Shown here: positions 25,045 through 33,383 of the stretch, one piece after another
Numbering within the stretch: the stretch's first letter is position 1
Layout of the letters: every line of letters starts with the position of its first letter
Assembly: GCA_946414805.1 (NCBI GenBank)
Contig: CAMKPZ010000005.1
Location: 1 to 64,000, forward strand
DNA length: 64,000 bases
Origin: an uncultured Bacteroidales bacterium
Lineage (GTDB): Bacteria; Bacteroidota; Bacteroidia; Bacteroidales; Paludibacteraceae
Reading direction: 5' to 3'
The notes under the pieces: model-generated
What the model saw: only the letters and a program-made list of their open reading frames with translations
What the model was told of the DNA's origin: nothing
Databases searched by the model: none
Translations under genes and position numbers: made by a program

Positions 25045-26139
25045 TTAGTGTTTGTGCTCTTGCTCCCGTGCAAGGGCGATAACCTCTTCGGCAATGCGTT
25101 TGGCGGAATCGCGCTGCGCAAGTTGCAGAATATTGGTATGGAGCGTCATTAGGCGCTCCTTGTTTTGCAGTAACTCCAGTGCAGTGGGAACCAGTTTCTC
25201 GCCTGCTTCCGCATCGCGTACAAGCACTGCTGCATTTTTGTTTACCAGCGCCATGGCATTGTGCGTCTGGTGATCCTCTGCTACGTTAGGCGATGGAACA
25301 AGGATAGCGGGTTTGCCTAACAGGCACAACTCGCTTATCGAACTGGCGCCGGCGCGTGAGATCACTAAATCCGCTTGCGCATAGCGCTCCGGCATGTCGC
25401 TCAGAAAATCCAGACATTCGATATTCTCCGGTTGGCCGGCTTCTTCCCATACCTGACGGCATTTCTCATAATAGGTCTTACCGGTCTGCCATACTACATG
25501 GAGCGCTTTGCCTTGGGCTTTGAGTTCAGGCAGCGCTGCTTTCACGGCTTCGTTGATCGTCCGTGCACCCAGACTGCCGCCGATAATGAGAAGGTTTTTA
25601 TCCTCTCCCTGATGGGGAGGGTAAGGATGGGGTTTTAGATTCTGCCGGACGGGGTTGCCTGTAAGGATGATCTTGTCGGCGGGGAAGAATTTCTCCATTC
25701 CCTCATATGCAACGCAGATCTTGGCGGCTTTGTCCTTCAGAATCTTGTTGGTCACTCCGGCGAAGCCGTTTTGCTCCTGGAGCAGGATAGGGATGCCCAT
25801 TTTGGCAGCAGCCCACATAGCAGCGCCGGAGGCATAACCTCCGACGCCTACGCCTACGTTGGGTTGGAAATCCCGGATGATCTTCTTCACCTGACGGATG
25901 GATTTCGCCAGATCGATCATCACCGATACGTTCTTCCACGGCTGTGAGCGGTTGAAACCCCGCACAGGCAGACCGATGATCTTATAGCCTGCTTGAGGCA
26001 CACGCTCCATCTCCATGCGGCCTGACGCACCCACGAATAAGATATCTGCTTCGGGATCTAACTCCTTCAGCGCATTTGCGATACTTACTGCGGGGAAGAT
26101 ATGGCCACCGGTCCCGCCGCCGGAAATCAAATAACGCAT
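25045..26139 (-). CDS. murG: UDP-GlcNAc:lipid I N-acetylglucosaminyltransferase MurG
   Basis: A 364-residue GT28 enzyme that adds GlcNAc to lipid I to give lipid II on the inner face of the membrane. Motifs are ISGGGTGGHIFPAVSIANAL at the N-terminus, VGVGGYASGAAMWAAAKMGIPILLQEQN, IIGGSLGARTINEA, and the UDP-GlcNAc site VISRAGASSISELCLLGKPAILVPSP with EDHQTHNA. The segment LKPHPYPPHQGEDKN (about 25599-25638) is not typical of MurG and looks like an in-frame repeat insertion before the C-terminal domain. It starts four bases after the S1 stop, so it is cotranscribed with rpsA rather than sitting in a mur-fts cluster. Confidence 0.95.
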   Translation of the reverse strand: MRYLISGGGTGGHIFPAVSIANALKELDPEADILFVGASGRMEMERVPQAGYKIIGLPVRGFNRSQPWKNVSVMIDLAKSIRQVKKIIRDFQPNVGVGVGGYASGAAMWAAAKMGIPILLQEQNGFAGVTNKILKDKAAKICVAYEGMEKFFPADKIILTGNPVRQNLKPHPYPPHQGEDKNLLIIGGSLGARTINEAVKAALPELKAQGKALHVVWQTGKTYYEKCRQVWEEAGQPENIECLDFLSDMPERYAQADLVISRAGASSISELCLLGKPAILVPSPNVAEDHQTHNAMALVNKNAAVLVRDAEAGEKLVPTALELLQNKERLMTLHTNILQLAQRDSAKRIAEEVIALAREQEHKH

Positions 26140-26143
26140 GGGA

Positions 26144-27946
26144 TTACTCCTCGTCTTTCTTTGCTGCTTTCTTGGTAGCCTTCTTAGCCGGTTTCTCCTC
26201 TGCCTCCATGGAAGCCTTGAGGTCAGCCAGTACGCTCAGGTCACCGAGAGTAGTCTTCTCTACCTTCGGCATCTCTACCTGCGGTTCCTCTTTAGCGGCT
26301 TTCTTGGCTGCTTTAGCCGGAGCCTCTTTGCGCTCCTCCCATGTGCGGAGGTGGCTAACGAGGATACGCTTAGCATCACGGTTGAACTCGATCACGCGGA
26401 ACGGCAGTACATCGCCTACAGCCACAGCGGACTTGTCCTCTTTCTGGAGGTGGCGGGTCGTGCAGAATGCCTCTACGCCCTCCTCAAGGGAGATAACAGC
26501 GCCCTTGTCGGTCAGCTCAACAACCTTACCGTCAACCACGGTGTCAACACCGAACTTAGCCTCAAGCTCCTCCCAAGGATTCTCCTCGAGCTGCTTGTGA
26601 CCGAGGCTCAGACGACGGTTAGCTACATCGATGTCGAGAACGACAACCTCGATCTGTGCACCGATCTGGGTGAACTCGTTCGGGTGTTTGATCTTCTTGG
26701 TCCAGCTCAGGTCGCTGATGTGGATCAGACCGTCAACACCTTCCTCGATCTCAACAAAGACACCGAAGTTGGTGAAGTTACGAACCTTAGCCCAGTGGCG
26801 GGTACCTACAGCGTACTTGGTCTCTACGTTAGCCCACGGATCAGCTTTGAGCTGCTTGATACCGAGGCTCATCTTACGCTCAGCGCGGTCGAGAGTCAGG
26901 ATAACAGCATCTACCTCGTCGCCGACTTTCAGGAAGTCGTTAGCGGAACGGAGGTGCTGGCTCCAGCTCATCTCGCTTACGTGAACAAGACCCTCAACGC
27001 CCTCAGCGATCTCTACGAATGCTCCGTAATCAGCCATTACGACTACCTTACCGTGCACCTTGTCGCCTACCTTGAGGTTCGGATCAAGAGCATCCCACGG
27101 GTGCGGAGCCAACTGCTTCAGACCCAGAGCGATACGTTTCTTGTCCTCATCGAAATCAAGGATAACCACGTTGATCTTCTGGTCGAGAGAAACGATCTCG
27201 TGCGGGTCGTTTACGCGGCCCCAGGAGAGGTCGGTGATGTGGATCAGACCGTCAACACCGCCCAGGTCGATGAATACGCCGTAGTTGGTGATGTTCTTAA
27301 CGGTACCCTCGAGTACCTGACCCTTCTCGAGCTTGCCGACGATCTCAGCCTTCTGTGCCTCGAGTTCAGCCTCGATGAGTGCTTTGTGGGAAACGACTAC
27401 GTTGCGGAACTCCGGATTGAGTTTCACAATCTTGAACTCCATCGTCTTGCCTACGAGAATGTCGTAGTCGCGAACGGGCTTCACATCGATCTGGCTACCC
27501 GGGAGGAATGCCTCCATACCGAGTACGTCAACGATCATGCCGCCTTTCGAACGCCATTTGATGTAGCCGGTAACGATCTCGCCTGCGTTGTAAGCCTCGT
27601 TTACGCGATCCCAAGCACGAGCGGTGCGTGCCTCTTTGTGAGAGAGCACGAGCTGACCCTTCTTGTCCTCCTGGCTCTGAATGTAAACTTCTACTTTGTC
27701 GCCTACCTTCAGATCCGGATTGTAACGGAACTCTGCAGCCGGTACGATACCGTCTGATTTGTAACCTACGTTGACTACTACCTCACGCTTGTTGATACTG
27801 ATCACGGTTCCCTCAACGACCTCATTGTCCTTGATGGCGCTCAGCGTGTTGTTATACTTTTGGATTTCTTCTTCGTTTTGTTTGCCTTGCTTTTGTGCTT
27901 CATAGGCATCCCAGTCGAAGTTCTGGAGAGAAAGATTTTCTGCCAT
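26144..27946 (-). CDS. rpsA: 30S ribosomal protein S1
   Basis: About 600 residues from MAENLSLQNFDWDAYE, with six S1/OB-fold domains; repeated signatures include GVFIDLGGVDGLIHITDLSW, GAFVEIAEGVEGLVHVSEMSW and GVFVEIEEGVDGLIHISDLSW. The tail is rich in Lys and Ala (KKAAKKE, KKATKKAAKKDEE). S1 binds mRNA at the small subunit. This matters here because Bacteroidota genes mostly lack Shine-Dalgarno sites. The frame extends to 27973 but MAENLS is the normal start. The leader is about 145 nt and carries a 5' hairpin and spacer repeats. The neighbouring downstream gene is murG. Confidence 0.96.
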   Translation of the reverse strand: MAENLSLQNFDWDAYEAQKQGKQNEEEIQKYNNTLSAIKDNEVVEGTVISINKREVVVNVGYKSDGIVPAAEFRYNPDLKVGDKVEVYIQSQEDKKGQLVLSHKEARTARAWDRVNEAYNAGEIVTGYIKWRSKGGMIVDVLGMEAFLPGSQIDVKPVRDYDILVGKTMEFKIVKLNPEFRNVVVSHKALIEAELEAQKAEIVGKLEKGQVLEGTVKNITNYGVFIDLGGVDGLIHITDLSWGRVNDPHEIVSLDQKINVVILDFDEDKKRIALGLKQLAPHPWDALDPNLKVGDKVHGKVVVMADYGAFVEIAEGVEGLVHVSEMSWSQHLRSANDFLKVGDEVDAVILTLDRAERKMSLGIKQLKADPWANVETKYAVGTRHWAKVRNFTNFGVFVEIEEGVDGLIHISDLSWTKKIKHPNEFTQIGAQIEVVVLDIDVANRRLSLGHKQLEENPWEELEAKFGVDTVVDGKVVELTDKGAVISLEEGVEAFCTTRHLQKEDKSAVAVGDVLPFRVIEFNRDAKRILVSHLRTWEERKEAPAKAAKKAAKEEPQVEMPKVEKTTLGDLSVLADLKASMEAEEKPAKKATKKAAKKDEE

Positions 27947-28128
27947 AATTGGTAGATCATTGTGGGAAATCAACTTTCAGTTTTCAGCTTTCAGCATTCC
28001 TGATTTCTGACGGCTGACGGCTGATAGCTGATGGCCAACCTCCCTTTAAGGGTTAAACATGTTAGCCTTCTCCCGCGTCTCCGCGGAAAAAGCGTGCAAA
28101 GGTACTGCTTTTTTTTTGAATATGCAAA
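27947..28128 (-). promoter_or_regulatory. rpsA promoter and long leader with 5' hairpin
   Basis: Read on the minus strand: TTTG (28128-28125), 20 nt, TACCTTTG (28104-28097). The transcript would start near 28090 and begin with a hairpin CCGCG-gaga-CGCGG (28086-28073). The rest of the roughly 145-nt leader contains CCCTT-T-AAGGG symmetry near 28042-28052 and family A spacer repeats (27999-28035). S1 genes are autoregulated in other bacteria, so the hairpin is a candidate control site (inference). Confidence 0.65.
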
Positions 28129-28174
28129 TTTTTGAGCATTTTTTTGCGCGTTTCCTTGCATTTTCATCAATCTT

Positions 28175-28723
28175 CTAATCGTTCAGGTCCGGTTCGAATT
28201 CTCCGGGTGGGGGACCGTACAAGCAAGCAATGCGTTCGAAATCATAGTGGGACTCCGTTTGGATGACCGTGATCTTATCCTCCGGAGCCGCATTCCGGTT
28301 CTGTACGACCTCCATAAAGCTGCCTTCACCATGATAATAGATATAGGGTAGATGGCGCTCCTCAATCTTACTCATACTGAACATCGGTTCCAGAATGGGG
28401 TATTGCGGTCGTTCGCCTCGTTCTCTGCATTCGCGTTCGAATCCCACGGATGTCTCCAGACAGATCCGCTCTGCCTTTTCGCGGTCGGTAGTGAGATAAT
28501 AATTCTGGTAGAAACGGTCCTCATTCGCATAATCTTCCGAGTCGAAACACGGATAAAGTTTGTCCACGAGAACTACATAAGGGCTGCCGTTTTCCAGTTT
28601 CTCCTTATTATAAAAATAGCAGGAGGTTTTCTTTAAATCTTCCAGACCATGGAATACTTTTCCGGCGTATCGAAACGAAGTCGTGGTTTCGATAGTGGTG
28701 ACATCAATATCTTCTCTGTTCAT
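28175..28723 (-). CDS. Hypothetical protein, last gene of the kinase operon
   Basis: A 182-residue soluble protein with no signal peptide or membrane segment. It is acidic and rich in Tyr and Glu (ETTTSFRYAGKVFHGLEDLKKT, YVVLVDKLYPCFDSEDYANEDRFYQNYY, EERHLPYIYYHGEGSFMEVVQNRNAAPEDKITVI). I do not recognise a family. It starts 18 bp after the flavodoxin stop on the same strand, at the end of an uninterrupted series from 38550. It may be a late passenger rather than part of the signalling system. Confidence 0.6.
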   Translation of the reverse strand: MNREDIDVTTIETTTSFRYAGKVFHGLEDLKKTSCYFYNKEKLENGSPYVVLVDKLYPCFDSEDYANEDRFYQNYYLTTDREKAERICLETSVGFERECRERGERPQYPILEPMFSMSKIEERHLPYIYYHGEGSFMEVVQNRNAAPEDKITVIQTESHYDFERIACLYGPPPGEFEPDLND

Positions 28724-28741
28724 AACAGTCAGGTGTTTGGG

Positions 28742-29218
28742 TTATCGGAGAATACCGTTCTGCCATGATAGGGATGGGTATGTCTCGCGGAGGTATTGGA
28801 CGGAGCGTTCGACACCTGAACCACCGGAGGTGGCGAAGGGAATGAGCGTTTTGCCCTCAAGTTGGAAGATATTGTTGTCAATCCACGAATTGATAATCCT
28901 TGGACAGATGCCCCACCATATTGGGTAACCGACATAGATGGTGTCGTATTTGGTGACATCGGTGCATCGTTTGATAGCCGGTCGTGCCTCCGGATCGTTC
29001 ATCTCCACGGAGGAGCGGGATTGCTTGTTTCGCCAATCGAGGTCGTCAGCGGTATAGGGTTCTGCGGGCTGAATCTCCCAGAGGGTGGCGTCGTGTTCTT
29101 TGGCGATCTGCTCCGCCGCAGTGCGTGTTGTACCGGTAGCGGAGAAATACGCCACTAATGTCTTGGCTTGCATGCCTGTAGCCGCAAATAAAAGGGCGGC
29201 GAGAAGAATTTTCTTCAT
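28742..29218 (-). CDS. Exported flavodoxin
   Basis: A 158-residue flavodoxin of the Flavodoxin_4 kind. The signal peptide MKKILLAALLFAATGMQA precedes the FMN phosphate-binding loop YFSATGTTRTAAEQIA. Further FMN-site segments are YDTIYVGYPIWWGICPRIINSWI and LIPFATSGGSGVERSVQYLRETYP. Export of a flavodoxin is unusual generally but occurs repeatedly in Bacteroidales, where the protein may act in periplasmic electron transfer. It lies 15 bp after the preceding gene, so it is probably cotranscribed with the kinase genes. Confidence 0.85.
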   Translation of the reverse strand: MKKILLAALLFAATGMQAKTLVAYFSATGTTRTAAEQIAKEHDATLWEIQPAEPYTADDLDWRNKQSRSSVEMNDPEARPAIKRCTDVTKYDTIYVGYPIWWGICPRIINSWIDNNIFQLEGKTLIPFATSGGSGVERSVQYLRETYPSLSWQNGILR

Positions 29219-29233
29219 GTTGACACGAATTTT

Positions 29234-30700
29234 TTAGTAGCCTGAACTAATATTGAATGAAGCACCTATGTTGAAGGTTCCATCATAGCGCATGAAATAT
29301 GTAGTAGAACATGTTGTTCCCCAATGATGTCGGATAGCAGCTTCGGTTACGAACCAGGCATAACTTCCTCTTTTTCCAGATATTTCTGCTTTGATAGATG
29401 GGCCTACGCCAATTTCAACAGCAAACTCGTCATCCCAAGGGAATACGAATTTAAACTCCGGCTGATAATAGAAATAGAAAGAATCAGAGATGAAATCGAT
29501 ACCGATACCCATTTGGACGGGTTCTATTTTTAAGAAGGACCAGCGCACATTAAAGAAACTCCATTCTAGTTCATACCCGGTACCGATGCCCATTTCTATT
29601 GTCATCCAGTCCACCTCCCAGTCTCCATTCATAAGATTATAATCGTGGAGAGCCTCATAACCCTTATAACTTCTCGTCGATCTATAGGAAGAACTTCTGT
29701 ATGAACTCGAACTACTGCTACTTGATGACGATGTGCTCTTGGCATACTGTGATAGGTTAATTCTTATGCTTTTGCTGCCATTGGAAGCTTTTATATTGAA
29801 GAAATCACTTCTGCTGTCTCCTAAATTGGGTTTTATCTCCACTTTGACTGTATTATCCCCTGTTTTTGTTGCAGTATACATGTCTCCAGAGGCATATTGG
29901 ATCTCCCATGGTTGATCGCATGTCACAGTGATGTATTCCGTTGACCCATAGGACGAGGAAGAAATAGCATTCTTGCTAACCGACAAATTAGCAGGCGTAG
30001 GCGTGCTTTCGAATGAGTACCAAGAGGAGGTGGTGAGATTTTTATCACCATCTTTCGCTTTTATCTCAACAAAGAATTGAGCAGTTCCTGTATATCGCAA
30101 TTCATCGTAAGGAATAAAAAGCGTATAATCTTTGTATAGTTGATTTGCTGTTGTCGGCTTAAATGCCTTATAAGCCCAAATATAACCATTTGTATTGGCA
30201 TAACTACTTGTTCCATTGTATTTGAGGTAGTTCTTATTTTCATTAGCAAACCAAGCGATACACCAACCATCTTTGTTTTTCATATTACGGGCGGAGAACT
30301 GCACATGTATTCGCAGTCCTTTTGCTCCATTAACGGTTGCATCTTCGTAGGTAACAGATTTGATAATCACACTTGGTGCTGAAGATGAGGTGTTGGAACT
30401 ACTCTGTTTAGTTCCTGTATTGGATGAACTGGAACTTGGGGTGTTTGTAGAGGTCGATCCTGACGAGGCATTGCGTTTAGTTTTTATTTGCTCATCGCAT
30501 TGTTTGCTCAGTTTACCTGCATTCCCATATTCCGCCCCACATTCACCTATTACAAAGTCAAATAGTTCTTTGGCTTTTGAATAGTTGCCTTTTGCCATAT
30601 GTTTTTTTCCTTCGTTGATAGATATATCGCAGGTCTCGTCAGCGAAGATGTTGATGGATGCTATGAGACATAGCGTTATGAAAAACTGTAACCGTTTCAT
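29234..30700 (-). CDS. Secreted protein with BACON-like domain and Ser-rich linkers
   Basis: A 488-residue exported protein. The signal peptide ends near IFADE. A short TPR-like helix pair follows (EGKKHMAKGNYSKAKELFDFVIGEC), then a Ser/Thr-rich linker. Next is a beta domain (SVIIKSVTYEDATVNGAKGLRIHVQFSARNMKNKDGWCIAWF). A BACON-like domain follows (LSVSKNAISSSSYGSTEYITVTCDQPWEIQ, IKASNGSKSIRINLSQYAK), then a second poly-Ser linker and a C-terminal region of alternating strands (VDWMTIEMGIGTGYELEWSFFNVRW) that may form a barrel or surface domain. Its start overlaps the end of the kinase gene by four bases (ATGA), so the two are translationally coupled and probably act together. Confidence 0.7.
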   Translation of the reverse strand: MKRLQFFITLCLIASINIFADETCDISINEGKKHMAKGNYSKAKELFDFVIGECGAEYGNAGKLSKQCDEQIKTKRNASSGSTSTNTPSSSSSNTGTKQSSSNTSSSAPSVIIKSVTYEDATVNGAKGLRIHVQFSARNMKNKDGWCIAWFANENKNYLKYNGTSSYANTNGYIWAYKAFKPTTANQLYKDYTLFIPYDELRYTGTAQFFVEIKAKDGDKNLTTSSWYSFESTPTPANLSVSKNAISSSSYGSTEYITVTCDQPWEIQYASGDMYTATKTGDNTVKVEIKPNLGDSRSDFFNIKASNGSKSIRINLSQYAKSTSSSSSSSSSSYRSSSYRSTRSYKGYEALHDYNLMNGDWEVDWMTIEMGIGTGYELEWSFFNVRWSFLKIEPVQMGIGIDFISDSFYFYYQPEFKFVFPWDDEFAVEIGVGPSIKAEISGKRGSYAWFVTEAAIRHHWGTTCSTTYFMRYDGTFNIGASFNISSGY

Positions 30701-32052
30701 ATTTTGTTTTTAATTTCTTTTATATTGTCAAGCTTTTTCTTGAGGTTGGTTTTTATTGTTGTCCCTTCGGGGGCTCTATTCCATTTGCCATTAATAGCCG
30801 AATAGACCCCATTGGTTTTATCCACCAATAAAAGCCGTTTCGTTTCATATACTTTTTCTTCTTTAGGGAAGACGGATTGTCTTTCAGTATATGAAATATT
30901 GTGTAAATCATCAATTGCCAAATCAAGAGCTGATAGATTGTCAATATTCGCTGCTTGCAGATGCCTGTCGAATTGTTGAACATATTGCCGATGGCGTGTA
31001 ATGAGTTCTGCTTTCTCTTTATTTTCCAAATATAGAACAGCACCTATAATCCCCCCTATAACAATCGTAAGAATGACGGCTACGGATATAATCAGCCTTT
31101 TCTTGTTCTTGGCTTTCTCTTCTTTCTTCTCTATATTTTTCTTTGGTGTCACTTTGATAGGTTCCGCTGTCGGGACAAATCTCGCAGTCGGGCGTCCTGA
31201 TGCAGTTTGAGAAGAAGGGAAGGTGTTGGGGTCGGAAGCATCTTTCGGATTTAGATGGGCAGCAGAAGTCTTAACCAGTTGAGCAGCAGTCGGTCTGTCC
31301 CATGTCTCTGGTGTCATCATTTGCTCGATAAGTTTTTTTAGAGGGACTGATATGGAGTCAGAGATATCAGGAATCTCTGCACCGCTTTTTTGCATCCCTC
31401 CGCCTAACTCACCAAAAGGGACATTTCCTGTAACTAACTCAAAACACATAGCGCCAAGGGACCATATATCACTGGCTTTGGTAGGAGCGGGTTGTTTTGA
31501 GAAACGCTCCGGTCCCATATAAGCCATTGTTCCGCCGGATAAGGAGCCGCCAATGACACTTTTACGCAAGGTAGAGCGTGCCTTGGTAGAGATACCGAAA
31601 TCGGTAATCACATAGTTTCCTGCATCATCGATTAATATGTTATCCGGCTTGATGTCTTGATGTACGATGTCATTCTTATGAAGATATTGCAGTCCCATTG
31701 CTACATCATGGATGACCTGCCACATCTCTTTTTCTGACATGCGTCCCGCACGTTTGGACAGTGATCCTTGTGAACAATATGCCATGATCAGATATGGCAT
31801 CCCTTCCCATGAGTCGACATGGGTGGGTTTGAGGAGGTTGGTATGATTGAGATTGAAGACACCCGCTAATTCTGAACTGAATTCATTCAATCCATCGTTA
31901 TCCATACCTTGACCTGGTGCATATACCTTGATGGCTATGTTTAAATGTGTCCAATTATCATCAGCAAGCCACACCTCGCTGAACCCGCCTCTTCCTAAGA
32001 GTCTCACTAACTGGTAGCGGTTGGCAAATAATGTGTTGGGTTGTAATAGCAT
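30697..32052 (-). CDS. Membrane-anchored Ser/Thr protein kinase (Hanks type, non-RD)
   Basis: A 451-residue kinase. The catalytic domain (about 12-270) has the glycine loop LLGRGGFSEVW, the lysine in IAIKVYAPG, the catalytic loop IVHQDIKPDNILI, DFGIST and the APE-like GPERFSK. The Arg of HRD is replaced by Gln (HQD), so it is a non-RD kinase and may not need activation-loop phosphorylation. A basic linker leads to one membrane segment (LIISVAVILTIVIGGIIGAVLYL, about 326-348) and a charged extracytoplasmic region of about 100 residues. It sits between a PP2C phosphatase gene and a secreted-protein gene. Targets are unknown; FHA proteins encoded upstream are natural readers. Confidence 0.93.
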   Translation of the reverse strand: MLLQPNTLFANRYQLVRLLGRGGFSEVWLADDNWTHLNIAIKVYAPGQGMDNDGLNEFSSELAGVFNLNHTNLLKPTHVDSWEGMPYLIMAYCSQGSLSKRAGRMSEKEMWQVIHDVAMGLQYLHKNDIVHQDIKPDNILIDDAGNYVITDFGISTKARSTLRKSVIGGSLSGGTMAYMGPERFSKQPAPTKASDIWSLGAMCFELVTGNVPFGELGGGMQKSGAEIPDISDSISVPLKKLIEQMMTPETWDRPTAAQLVKTSAAHLNPKDASDPNTFPSSQTASGRPTARFVPTAEPIKVTPKKNIEKKEEKAKNKKRLIISVAVILTIVIGGIIGAVLYLENKEKAELITRHRQYVQQFDRHLQAANIDNLSALDLAIDDLHNISYTERQSVFPKEEKVYETKRLLLVDKTNGVYSAINGKWNRAPEGTTIKTNLKKKLDNIKEIKNKI

Positions 32053-32068
32053 GGTTAATTACGCTTGA

Positions 32069-33376
32069 TTATTTCATTTCTGTTGTGTCATTCGTCTTTT
32101 CTGTTGCTTCCCTCTCATTTTGATCGGTAATTTTTTGCTCTACAATAGGAGTTAAGACAGGTTTACGTTCTTCTGCGGCAGAACTTTCTTCTTCCTCCTT
32201 TGGGGTGGAAATGGGGGGCGCAACTGGAGTTGGCTTCGCTACTTCTGCTTTGGGTGCAGTATTCTTTTCTTTTGCCGGCTGCTGTTCTTTTATCGCCTGC
32301 GGTTCAGAAATGTTAGGCTGTTCCTCAAGTGTGGGTAGAACTTGTTCTTGATTGGCAGAATCAGGAACAACGACTTCCTCACTCGGAGATTCTATATTCT
32401 GTTTAGATGCATAATGCATATATGCGAAAACGCCTGTGAGCAAAACGATAATGACTATTAGAACTCCGACGAGAGCGGTCAGTTTGCTGTTTTTCTTACG
32501 CAGAACAGCACTGTTTGACAATGCTTTTTCTCCGGTCTGAGAACGCATAGGTGCAGTTGGCGCTCCTTTCGTCACTTGTGCCAAGAGGATGGTCACATTA
32601 TCATGCCATCCGGCGGCTTCGTCAGCAGTCCATAATGCGTCTCTGCATTCTTGCATACTGCCATTGTTTTGACTCATCACTTGTGCAATCTCATTATCGC
32701 GCAAACACCCACAGAGTCCGTCGCTGCAAAGAAGAACAATATCGCCATCATACAAATCATATTCTTTGACATCGGGGATGGCTTTACCGCGCGGGTCTCC
32801 AAGGCTGCGCGTGATAATATTATTGTTTGGATGATCAAAAGCCAATTCTTCGGTCAGTTTGCCTGCATCAACCAACTCCTGCACATAGGAATGGTCATGC
32901 GAAAGACGCTCTAAACCATTTTGGGGATTGTAACGGTATGCACGGCTGTCACCACACCATCCTACATATGCTTTCCCGTTGATTAACCATACTAAGACGA
33001 TGGTTGTTCCCATCCCTTCGTGCTCAGGATTTTCTTTCGCATCTTTTTTTATCGCGGCGTCTGCTGCTTGGATGGCGGAGTATATATACTGTTGTATGTT
33101 TTTCGGAGAGGATATAATTTCTTCGGTTAAACGCTTGTGGTCAAAAAGATCTTTGATCGTTTCTATTGCGATAGCAGATGCCACTTCTCCTGCGTTCATT
33201 CCTCCCATACCATCGCATACGACTAACAGGGAGCCTTTGCCTTCTAACGATATGATTTCGTCGGTCTTGAAGCCCCATGTATCATCATTCAGATTGTAAT
33301 CTACAAGGAAATTGTCCTCGTTATGATCGCGACCGGCTGCTTCGCAGCGCGCCGCATAGCGTAGTTGAATGCTCAT
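32069..33376 (-). CDS. PP2C-type Ser/Thr phosphatase with membrane anchor
   Basis: A 435-residue protein. The PPM/PP2C domain (about 1-255) shows the metal-binding and catalytic motifs AGRDHNEDNF, VVCDGMGGMNAGEVAS, GMGTTIVLVWL, GWCGDSRAYRY, IITRSLGD, LLCSDGLCG and WHDNVTILLAQV. A membrane segment (LTALVGVLIVIIVLLTGVFAYM, about 295-316) is followed by a long Pro/Glu-rich extracytoplasmic tail. It is the expected counter-enzyme of the two kinases in the operon. It starts seven bases after the preceding gene. Confidence 0.93.
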   Translation of the reverse strand: MSIQLRYAARCEAAGRDHNEDNFLVDYNLNDDTWGFKTDEIISLEGKGSLLVVCDGMGGMNAGEVASAIAIETIKDLFDHKRLTEEIISSPKNIQQYIYSAIQAADAAIKKDAKENPEHEGMGTTIVLVWLINGKAYVGWCGDSRAYRYNPQNGLERLSHDHSYVQELVDAGKLTEELAFDHPNNNIITRSLGDPRGKAIPDVKEYDLYDGDIVLLCSDGLCGCLRDNEIAQVMSQNNGSMQECRDALWTADEAAGWHDNVTILLAQVTKGAPTAPMRSQTGEKALSNSAVLRKKNSKLTALVGVLIVIIVLLTGVFAYMHYASKQNIESPSEEVVVPDSANQEQVLPTLEEQPNISEPQAIKEQQPAKEKNTAPKAEVAKPTPVAPPISTPKEEEESSAAEERKPVLTPIVEQKITDQNEREATEKTNDTTEMK

Positions 33377-33383
33377 CGTATCC

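Noticed and set aside
26138..27757. 539-codon plus-strand frame over rpsA
   Set aside because: It is the antisense shadow of the S1 repeats; no promoter or family resemblance.
28742..29218. Truncated flavodoxin pseudogene
   Set aside because: The protein contains all FMN-binding segments and ends at a position normal for this short exported type.
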